A stretch of DNA of 15,657 nt, taken from assembly GCA_003118195.1 (NCBI GenBank), contig BEXV01002383.1, positions 3,291-18,947 of the forward strand. The letters are read 5' to 3'. The stretch is from Hemicentrotus pulcherrimus (Eukaryota; Echinodermata; Echinoidea; Camarodonta; Strongylocentrotidae). The notes below the pieces were generated by a model. The model ran no database searches. It was given only the letters and a program-made list of their open reading frames with translations, and was not told the DNA's origin. The position numbers and the translations under genes are program-made. Below, piece by piece: positions 1 to 7,580 of this stretch; the stretch's first letter is position 1, and each line of letters opens with the position of its first letter.

Positions 1-102
1 CCCCCCCCCCCCAAAAAGGTAAAAATCACTTGTTTTTACATGATTTTTTCTCAAAGGGGGTGGGGGCGCCCCCCCTCCGGGCCCCCCCTGAAGCCGCCAC
101 TG
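1..102 (-). mobile_element. End of a hAT-like DNA transposon, cut by the contig edge
   Basis: On the minus strand the sequence begins at base 102 with CAGTGGCGGCTTCAGG, followed by G/C homopolymer blocks and then the poly-C start of the window. Termini of the CAGNGGCGG type are common on hAT-superfamily elements in animals; this is from general knowledge of the family. Only one end is present, so the partner terminus and the 8-bp target duplication cannot be checked. The 65-codon ORF that overlaps this block is not credible as a gene. Confidence 0.5.
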
Positions 103-355
103 GTCACATTTGATTTGCATTTGAAAGCATACCGTTTCATTATGACCATTGAACTATGTTTTGCCCTGGTAGCATCACTTACAGCCGGTAGGATTAGAAT
201 AATTCAATCTCTCTTACGACATACATGTGGAATTTGATAAATTATTTTGGTCAAAACATTTAAATCGTTTAATCCCTATGGATAAGAAATATTCCTATTA
301 TTATATAGGTCATAGCGAAGTTTATTTGTTTCCTGAACAATGATATCAAGCTAAC
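103..355. other. Start of intron 5, no feature seen
   Basis: Sequence left of the last donor site. It contains no further LDLa exon; the intron is interrupted by the hAT-like end at 1-102. Confidence 0.5.
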
Positions 356-520
356 CTGCTTCCCATCACACAGCTGTTCGTGTAGAATACAAGTTCCGTC
401 ATCACATCTGAACTGCTTATCGTCGTTGCATGTATGAATGAATGAGGCACAACTAGCCTCGTCATCGCAGTTGTCACAGTTGCAGCGGAGGTCGCAGATC
501 AGGGATCGTTCAATGCAAAT
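356..520 (-). CDS. Exon 5: rest of third LDLa and start of fourth
   Basis: The acceptor is a T-rich tract ending GTCTAG and the donor is CAG|GTTAGC. The exon has 55 codons, phase 0. It completes module three as ICIERSLICDLRCNCDNC and DDEASC, which gives that module eight cysteines instead of six. It then begins module four (CNDDKQFRC, CILHEQLCDGKQ), whose acidic end must lie in an exon beyond the left edge of the window. Confidence 0.9.
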
Positions 521-3500
521 CTAGACGACGAGCAAAAAAACAGGCGCGAGGTAATATGTTATCATCCTGATTATTAATCTATAATTAAACTATTACGATT
601 GTAAATCATCAACATTATGACGGGCAATATGACCATCGTTATCATCCTCTCGCATCCCATTTTTCTCTTCGTCTTATTTCTCTATCCTGTTCCAATTCTA
701 TTCCTCTTTCCCACTGTATCTCCTTCACTTTTCCATTTCATTTAGTCTTCCCTTCACTCTCCACCTTTTAGTCCTGAATAACTCACCGAGTTGTCACAAT
801 GGAACCTTCTGACGTCACCAGGGCATGTAACCCCGCACAGTGCCTCGCTCTCGTCCTCCCCAGTGTAGCCACAGTCTTCGGGGTCTCCATCACACGTTGC
901 TTCCCATGAGATACATTGGCCACCAGCACATTGGTAGGTGCTACAGGGCTGGGTTCAAGAAATAAAAAGGGAAGGTTTTACAGATTAGATAAACATGGAA
1001 ATTAAAGGAAAATGAAAAAGCGATGATTAAGCAATTCGATGAAATAGAAACATTAACAAAATAGAGTTGACGGGAAGTTAAAGAATACCATTAGTAAGTT
1101 CAACATTTATGACTGATTTAATAATGCCCGTTGTCANTGGTGTAACTGACCACATTAAAACTGAAACATAGCAGATTATTCGTAAGCAAGTTGAGCATTT
1201 TGTCCCACTTTGTTACCCACCACGACAGCTTTTATTATATCTTATGACTGAAACAATTAAGCTGCCCTATAAGAGCTTGTATCAGAAAAATATGCTTTTT
1301 ATGATTTTTTTGAAATAAACAATGTCCATAATAGAACTCCGTAGTACTTGGTAATGGAAGGGACAAACTTTGCCCCAATGATCGCCCTTTAATACACACA
1401 TGCAATATTCAGGCAATTGCAAAAAAAAAAGCTCTAAGGCGTTTCCTTTTCATATAGTTTAATCTATATTTTAATAATACCTTTGGTAAATATTTCGTAT
1501 ATTTTTTAGATTGTAAATGCTTTCATTAATTATATTTGTGGATATCATAGAACATTTGTATATCAAGAACGACATTGAAAATACAATGGGTGTTACAATA
1601 ATGTCCCCATTAATGCTTGTTTGGTAATACAAAGGCTTTGTAGCACAGGAATGATTACTTTTTATTGATCAAAAAATGCCACGGACATAATTATACCTCC
1701 ACCAGATTGTTAGATGAGCAGTACACCGGATCCTCATCATCGGCCGTTTCGATGACGTCAGTACAGTCTGGTGCCCCATCACATACCTCCCTCAATCGTA
1801 CACAACCACCGACACTGCAACGGAACCCCCGAGACCCGTCATATCGCTGGCAGAAAGCTGGTAGAATATAGGGTTAGGGTTAGGCGTTGTAAACTACATG
1901 GTCTTATAAACTTATTCCATATAATTCATATTTCGATAACGAAATACGTCAATGTACGCTTTAAAAGGGTGATGAGATGAAATATAGGGCTATTGAAATT
2001 GCTCAAGTTTATATTTTGAAAGTCTTTGCTATCGTGTTAATCGTTTTAAGGTACAATTGGCATAACACCAAAACCTCCCCTTAGATCTCCTTTATTTTCA
2101 TTCTCGAAAACAGGAAAGGGTTTTAATGATTACGTGCACGTCCATACAAAAATGTTGATGATTATCTTGGGGAACTTAAAATAAAAAAAAAACATCCTGA
2201 TAAAAATCATTAGGGACTCATTTTAGAAGACATTAGTTCTTCATATGCCAAGGAAAATGATGGGTCTTGTCTAAAATAATTTACAGTTACACGAGGCACA
2301 GCACAGACTCAAGTCATGATCAATGAAATTATAAATGACTGTTAAATAGCGCCACCTTTAGTCAACCATCACGGTTTAAACAAAGATACTTACGAAGCTT
2401 CGATAGGACATTTAGGTTAATTTGCCGTTTGATCTGGTCAATATACTGTATGGAGGGATAAGATAGAAAAACAGGAACTCATTATGACATGCTATAGTAT
2501 ACTTAAAGGAAACCTCACCCCAAGAGATTCTTAGAGACTTCTTATATTCTTGCCCATTAATCTACGAAATTCCTCAGCAAAAATAGTGTACGAGAGGCAT
2601 AAATAAAGCAAGAAAAGGTACATTTTATCAGCACGACATGGGCATCGCCATTTTCTTGATACGTGACGTACTATATGAAGTCGTTTATCAAGTAAATGTA
2701 TTCAAATATATGGATGCTTCCTTCCCGAGGTGTGTGGTGATGAACTATTTAATTCATCTGCTGCTCTTATCCTTTGTACTACAAATACCAGAACGCATAT
2801 TGCATACATAATGTGGTGCTCTTCCGAGGTGAAGGTTTCCCATAAATTAAATAATGTTGCCAACTGCTACATCGTAGTATTTTCAAATAAGAGTTAAAAT
2901 TGTTCCCTTGTTATATATCTTTCAATGAATATGATTTCTACCTTCACAGCTATGATGGTCCTCATTGAAAGTTTTGTTTTTTAATTAAAATTTCTTTCCA
3001 ACTAAATCTTGGTGCATGATTCATGTACAAGCTCGCCTGGTAGTTACGTTTTCTAGAAAATGACTGCGCCCATTTATATATCTACTGTACATTTACACTT
3101 TCGTAAGAAATAGTATAGATCAAAGTGCACGAATACATCATTTTTCAGATTACCTACACTTTGATTCTTTGAGGGTATAATGATGAATAAGATTTCGATA
3201 CAGAACTAGTTTCTAGTCTTTACCACCAACACAAACCAAACATGGTACAAGTGACATCGGAATGACACTAGACAAACAAGTCGACTATTTAAATATTGGT
3301 TCCCCAATAGCATGAAGATAACGAAAGCAATTTGAACATCAACACCTGAATTCGATATCTAGAAATAGGATTAAAATGTTTTAAACATAGTCCAAGACCG
3401 ATACCGCACACAAAGATATTAAACGAAATCACAATATTAATGCGCTCCATTAAAAGTGATTTGTTTTTTTTTTTGTTTAAAGACATTAGGCTTTCCGCAC

Positions 3501-3666
3501 GTGTGCGCAGTTAACGTGGCAATTTCTTTATGGCTAACTACTCGATTCTACTTACTTTTGCTGCATCGTTCTCGTTGTCGATGTTCTTTAGACTGGCTGC
3601 AGATGACAGGCAAACCAAGGAAACTACGAACAAGCACGATACGAGCAAGGCTTCAACAACGCCCAT
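356..3666 (-). CDS. Secreted LDL-receptor class A repeat protein, five exons, 3' end missing
   Basis: The gene is spliced: 3666-3556, 2445-2394, 1857-1697, 948-787, 520-356, continuing left of the window. The joined exons are 651 nt, 217 codons with no stop. Residues 1-24 form a signal peptide (hydrophobic core at about 5-20, cleavage likely near SSAA). Residues 26-55 are a polar spacer. LDLa modules follow at 57-101, 110-146, 150-186 and 193 onward. LDLa modules are small disulfide-bonded, usually calcium-binding units of extracellular receptors and secreted matrix or immune proteins. Each module shows the CDG or CD motif and an acidic C-terminal loop. No membrane segment or enzyme domain is visible in the part present, so the final function is unknown. 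The start ATG has A at -3 and G at +4, with no upstream ATG in the presumed leader. Splice phases are 0,1,0,0,0. It could be an N-terminal LDLa cluster of a larger mosaic protein. Confidence 0.85.
787..948 (-). CDS. Exon 4: second LDLa and first part of third
   Basis: The exon has a long pyrimidine tract ending AACCCAG and a perfect donor GTGAGT. It has 54 codons, phase 0 on both sides. It carries a complete six-cysteine LDLa (Cys110, 115, 120, 127, 134, 146) with CDGDPEDC and EDE motifs, then the start of the third module (CPGDVRRFHCDNS). Confidence 0.9.
949..1696 (-). other. Intron 3 of the LDLa gene (748 bp)
   Basis: AT-rich intron with short A runs and one ambiguous base at 1137. Nothing else is recognised. 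Introns 2 (1858-2393) and 4 (521-786) are similar; intron 4 holds a pyrimidine-rich stretch at about 650-775. Confidence 0.7.
1697..1857 (-). CDS. Exon 3: first LDLa module
   Basis: The acceptor is CTACCAG at 1858-1864 and the donor is GAG|GTATAA, a weaker site. The exon encodes residues 55-108 with a six-cysteine LDLa at Cys57, 68, 73, 80, 86 and 101. Calcium-type acidic residues (Asp81, Asp85, Asp94, Asp95, Glu96) surround the CDG motif. The last loop (Cys86 to Cys101) is longer than usual. A second possible acceptor at 1847-1848 would remove the first cysteine and break the phase match with exon 2, so it is rejected. Confidence 0.85.
2394..2445 (-). CDS. Exon 2: short polar spacer
   Basis: This 52-bp exon has a very good acceptor (a pyrimidine run then CCATACAG) and donor (GTAAGTAT). 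Only one of its three frames is open, reading YIDQIKRQINLNVLSKL. That frame is the one that fits the phase-0 end of exon 1, and its phase-1 end fits exon 3. The match of phases on both sides is the main evidence that it is real. The peptide has no recognised domain and may form a short helix before the LDLa modules. Confidence 0.8.
2446..3555 (-). other. Intron 1 of the LDLa gene (1110 bp)
   Basis: AT-rich intron between the signal-peptide exon and the short spacer exon. I see no convincing additional exon, RNA gene or repeat in it. ORFs at its 3456-3486 edge are in the wrong frame and have no domain. Confidence 0.7.
3556..3666 (-). CDS. Exon 1: signal peptide
   Basis: The exon runs from ATG at 3666 to AAA at 3556, followed by the strong donor GTAAGTAG. 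It encodes 37 residues starting MGVVEALLVSCLFVVSLVCL, a typical secretory signal, followed by SSAAS and a charged stretch. The intron after it is phase 0 and 1110 bp long. Confidence 0.85.
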
Positions 3667-3870
3667 ATTGAAAGAGCGTTAACAGAGTAACAACGATTTG
3701 GGCGACGTTAGGTCCGATGTGACACGCCCCGAAATGGGCAAGGATTTAACTAGAAGTGATGTTGTCTCAACTCTGCAGTAGACACGATGTGTGGTGAAAC
3801 AGCAACAGATAATCCGCTCAAGTGGAGTAGGTCAATTCCTCTAAAAATCCTTTATAAATCCTTTATATAC
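3667..3870 (-). promoter_or_regulatory. Core promoter and presumed 5' UTR of the LDLa gene
   Basis: On the minus strand GTATATAAAG (3870-3861) is a good TATA box about 200 bp upstream of the signal-peptide ATG, and a second TTTATAAA lies just downstream. A start site near 3835 would give a leader of roughly 170 nt. No ATG occurs between the TATA box and the start codon at 3666, which fits an unspliced leader. The transcription start site is inferred from spacing alone. Confidence 0.55.
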
Positions 3871-4342
3871 GTCGATTTGATTCGAGAAATATGCAAGTTA
3901 ATGCTTGACTCATTTAAATATGAAAAGAATACGTGAAATAGCATGCAGTCAAGTTAGACCGTACCCTTAGACCAGTTAACTAACATATTCAAATTGCATA
4001 ATTTTTAAACAAAGGTTTTTTGTGACACATGAAAGCTTGCCCAATTCATACCCGACATCGCAGCAAGCATTACATGCAGACTGGATTCCAATTATTGCTG
4101 TTCATTCATTATAAACAGGTTAATGGAATAACTCGTCACTAGGATTCACAGGAAAGAAACATCCATCATGTTAGTAAACGGGTCTATTATCAGAGACAAG
4201 CTGCAGTGGGTTAGCCCGACATAACAATAGGGACGTTTAGATTTGCGTGGACTGATACGTGTAACGTCCATTCAAGGCAGTGCATTAAAAGGATTTCGAT
4301 CGTAGCATAGACCTATTGTCTTCGTGCGAATCTAAAAGTCCC
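3871..4342. other. Non-coding upstream region
   Basis: About 470 bp between the TATA box and the 677-bp MITE. I see no ORF with protein character, no RNA gene and no clear repeat. It may hold upstream control sites of the LDLa gene, but none is recognisable. Confidence 0.5.
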
Positions 4343-4344
4343 TA

Positions 4345-4430
4345 AAGGCCCGGTCACACAGAGGGGACGCATGGGGGAAGCACGGCCGGCGCATGGACAA
4401 TTTGCAATTTTGGCCAGTGCGTTGTCGTTC
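4345..4430 (+). repeat. Left terminal inverted repeat of the MITE
   Basis: Pairs with the reverse complement of 4936-5021; the outer 31 bp match exactly. Confidence 0.85.
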
Positions 4431-4935
4431 GTTACTCGTTCGTCGAGCGCGCTGGACCAACGCTGGACCAGCGCTATGCATTCGTCGTCATTCGCTGTGT
4501 GCGTCGGGATTTTTTGAGCATGCTCAAAAGTGTGCGCGAAGCTCGACGCATGAATGTACACGCCAAAGGCACGCCAGACGTGCGTTGAGCGCGCTAGACC
4601 AGAGCCAGACATACGCGGAGCACACGCCCTGTATACGCACAGCGCGCTAGCTACACGCTGTGCATTTTGTGTCAGCTCGCTAGCTTTTCCTAAATCTTGA
4701 CAAAAGTTAGGCACGCGGCCTTTTCCGATTTTAAATGCGCTGGCCGTGCGTCGTAGAACACGGTGCATGCGTGGACCATTCGTCCAGCGCGCTAGCAACA
4801 CTCTGTGCATTCGTGGAAGTTGTTATCATGTGCGCTCTGGGTACGGTCTGTATGTGCACTGTGTGCGCCCTTGTATGCGCTCAGCGCGCTAGCATCACGC
4901 TATGAATTTGGTGTCAGCTACGACAAAAGTTGGGC

Positions 4936-5021
4936 GCACGACAACGCACTGGCCAAAATTGCAAATTTCCAATGCGCCGGCCGTGCGTTACCCATGCGTC
5001 CCCTCTGTGTGACCGGGCCTT
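4936..5021 (-). repeat. Right terminal inverted repeat of the MITE
   Basis: Reverse complement of the left arm at 4345-4430, ending CCGGGCCTT next to the TA duplication. Confidence 0.85.
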
Positions 5022-5210
5022 TATACAAAATGTTGTAGACGAGACATTGATGAAAAGAAGTGGTTGAATTCTGACAGATGCATGAGTGCGGTGACCCATT
5101 AACATGATTGAGGCATGTATCTTAATACATGTGACTGAACAGTGTTCGTTATTAAGCCTAATAGGTTATTTTCGTAATGTAACCAAATTTAATGCATACG
5201 TCTTTGTGAA

Positions 5211-6170
5211 GTGCCTCGATACAAACTATTACATTCACCTGATATTAACAATAAAAGTCTTTGTCAATGGACCTATTACGGATGGACATTCAACGTGATT
5301 CTTTCTTCGATCCAATGATAGTCGCCGCCTTCTGATTATGTTCATCTTTAACGTTCAGCTGGTTTAACAATAACGACTGCCTAAAAAATTTCGGTCATTG
5401 ACAACGGAGCAGTTTCCCTCTTTTGGGTTTTGTTTGGATGGTGTACTCGTAGAGTGTAAGAGTGTGTCTTAAATAAAAGCATCCTCAATGGGGAGCAGCA
5501 AAGTTGAAAAGCAGACGATTTTGGTGATATGAAATGTATTATTACTAATTCGCAAACTTTCGCACACACCTATGACCGCAAAGTTGAAAAACAGACGATT
5601 TTGGTGATATGAAATGTATTATTACTGATTCGCAAACTTTCGCACACACCTATGACCTAATATAAAACAGTAAGAAGGCCATGATCTTTATAAACCCTGT
5701 TTGCTGTAACTCTGGAATATTATGAGGAAATAGGGGGAAACGGGATTTTAAATCACAACCAATCCAACTTTAAACTCTATGAATGTATCAACATGTTTTT
5801 TTTCAAAATAAAATACAGTACACTGAACAACAATTCCGATTATAAGCCAGAACTGCACATCGATTTCCCATGATTTAGGCGAGTAATTATCTTCTGCGCA
5901 TGTAGATTAACATGTGTAAAATCACTATCTTGATTCTGTCCCGGCTTTTTGGTGGTGACCATCATGAGATCAAAGTGAAGAAACATGACGGGAATGTTAT
6001 TGATTCGACATTGACGGAGACAATCACAATGAATTCGTTAAGAAAACAACGAATGTCCATCCGTAATAGGTCTTGACCTACCTAACAGCACTCAATGTAT
6101 GCAGTTTGCATTCTGACTATTGAAATACTATTATTCTTATCGGGTGAATGAAATAATTTGTATCGAGGCA
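5211..6170. repeat. Diverged long inverted repeat (foldback-like)
   Basis: Two blocks match in inverted orientation and in the expected order. A 21-bp exact block at 5271-5291 pairs with 6051-6071 (core CCTATTACGGATGGACATT). A 14-bp block, TGCCTCGATACAAA, at 5212-5225 pairs with 6157-6170. The sequence between them aligns partly, with about 40 extra bases in the right arm. This is probably an old foldback or MITE-type insertion; its true ends and any target duplication are not clear. Confidence 0.65.
5498..5657 (+). repeat. Tandem duplication, 2 x 80 bp
   Basis: 5498-5577 and 5578-5657 are adjacent direct copies of the same 80 bp, starting GCAAAGTTGAAAA and ending CACACCTATGACC. They differ at only two positions (5511/5591 and 5547/5627), so the duplication is recent. 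It lies in the loop of the larger inverted repeat. Confidence 0.95.
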
Positions 6171-6729
6171 TTTTATAATGACTTGTGATTTACATTGCAA
6201 CCCAGAAAAAATGAAACCGAGAATTATCGATGTTTTATCACGACTTAGTCACATTTATGATTAATAAATGATACATATTGACACATTTTGATGCAACTCA
6301 TAATTATGCATGTTTCATGCATGAGTGATTAAAATGAACTTGAAGAGAGGAAACCAAAAAGTCATTTGGCGGACGGTATCTGAACTTTAAAGAGTAAATC
6401 ACATTTCCAGAAAGTTGAGTTTCTGCCCTTTCATATGACACCTCAATCAGGAAAAATGAGTAAGGAATAACCAAGTTATGTTTGTTTAAAGTAGTGCTTG
6501 CATTTCCACAATGTTATTAAACGAATTCATTTTCACTGGCTGCCTGTCGTAGCAACAAGAATTGACAAAAGACTTAACTCTGTTTCGTTGACAATCAGCC
6601 ATGCATGAAGTTTTTTCGTCTAGACAAAGAAGTTACCGGGGGGGGGTTGATATGTTTTAACAAAGATGAAGTGACGACAATGTAAAATTGATAATACATT
6701 TCCGTTACATCAGTAAGGATATTTTTTGC

Positions 6730-7089
6730 CACTGAAATTTAAGTACTAAGTTCATAAGAATGAAGAGGAAACGTTTGTTATGTGTGGGATAAGAACAGAC
6801 AAAAAGAGGAAAATGGGGAAAAAATAAAACACGTCCACATCAGAATATCTTCTGGATCACAATTACAGATTCCACAACCTTTTAGCAGAAATTTTAGATT
6901 TCCAATGGAACCCGTAACATGAAATTCAAGGATAGACAATTTTGATCACTTTTTTCTTATTTTCGACATCGTTTTGAATGCTTTTGTCGCTTATTTTTTT
7001 CCCCATTTTCCTCTTTTTGTCTGTTCTTATCCCACACATTTCAAACGTTTCCTCTTCATTCTTATGAACTTAGTACTTAAATTTCAGTG
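6730..7089. repeat. Near-perfect inverted repeat (about 97-bp arms, 164-bp loop)
   Basis: The left arm 6730-6826 starts CACTGAAATTTAAGTACT and its reverse complement is at 6991-7089. The arms differ by two substitutions (TT against AA within GTTTG..ATG) and one extra A in an A run. No clear target duplication is visible next to the arms. It encodes nothing recognisable. It could be a short non-autonomous transposon or a foldback sequence; a transcript across it would form a long double-stranded stem. Confidence 0.9.
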
Positions 7090-7532
7090 ATTTATTTATG
7101 ATAGTTGTTTTTTGCTTAGACGAACAATATGAATGTGATTTTGAAGTGTATTTACATTGTAAAGTCTACTGTAATTTCTTTTTATTATGTTTATTATAAT
7201 ACATTTGAATTTCAGTTTATGAATAAAAAGTTCTTAGCTCATATACAGATATATTACCAAATTATATCTTTAACTGGACTGCATACAAAATATCAAAGTT
7301 CATTAGTGCATCTATGAGTCACTATGCTTCTCAGAAATTTGACAAAAAATTACCTTCATACCTTATTTTTAAAAGACGAAATGTCAAGAAACATGCCATG
7401 TATTTATATTGTAACAAAGTAGTAGATACGCGATTTTTAGATTTAAAAAAGGTAACTCTCTACAAACGTGTCGGTCGATGTTTTGCAAAATTTCGTGTCG
7501 ATCGGAATTCCACATCCAATATCGTGGAGAAC
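7090..7532. other. AT-rich stretch with two doubtful ORFs
   Basis: Reading frames at 7129-7317 and 7314-7676 are open on the plus strand, but they have no recognisable domain or splice structure, and the second owes its length partly to the GAG repeat after it. I treat this as non-coding. Confidence 0.4.
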
Positions 7533-7580
7533 GAAGAAGAAGAGGAGGAAGAGGAGGAGGAGGAGGAGGAGGAGGGAGGA
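7533..7580 (+). repeat. GAA/GAG purine microsatellite
   Basis: Imperfect run of GAAGAA changing to GAGGAG units. In one frame it reads as poly-glutamate, which lengthens a spurious ORF. Confidence 0.95.

Larger units (their letters stand above)
4345..5021. mobile_element. GC-rich MITE, 677 bp, long terminal inverted repeats
   Basis: Both ends begin AAGGCCCGGTCACACAGAGG when read inward. The first 31 bp are identical and similarity continues to about 86 bp (4345-4430 against 4936-5021) with about seven mismatches. The element is flanked by TA on both sides (4343-4344 and 5022-5023), which fits a TA target duplication. The interior is much richer in GC than its surroundings and repeats the motif AGCGCGCTAGC several times, often followed by ACGCTGTGCATT-like sequence. 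It encodes no transposase; the ORFs on both strands (4313-4810 and 4393-4650) are by-products of the palindromic GC-rich sequence. The superfamily is not certain. Confidence 0.85.

Noticed and set aside
1665..1980. Two overlapping plus-strand ORFs
   Set aside because: They are the antisense of LDLa exon 3, which has better evidence on the minus strand.
3456..3671. 71-codon plus-strand ORF
   Set aside because: Antisense of the signal-peptide exon; the minus strand has the start codon, signal sequence and donor site.
4313..4810. 165-codon ORF on the minus strand, the longest in the window
   Set aside because: It lies in the palindromic, GC-rich MITE, where stops are rare. The other strand has a similar ORF and the translation has no domain.
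6298..6326. Short palindrome with TATGCATG / CATGCATGAGT
   Set aside because: Too short and AT-rich to be distinguished from chance in this background.
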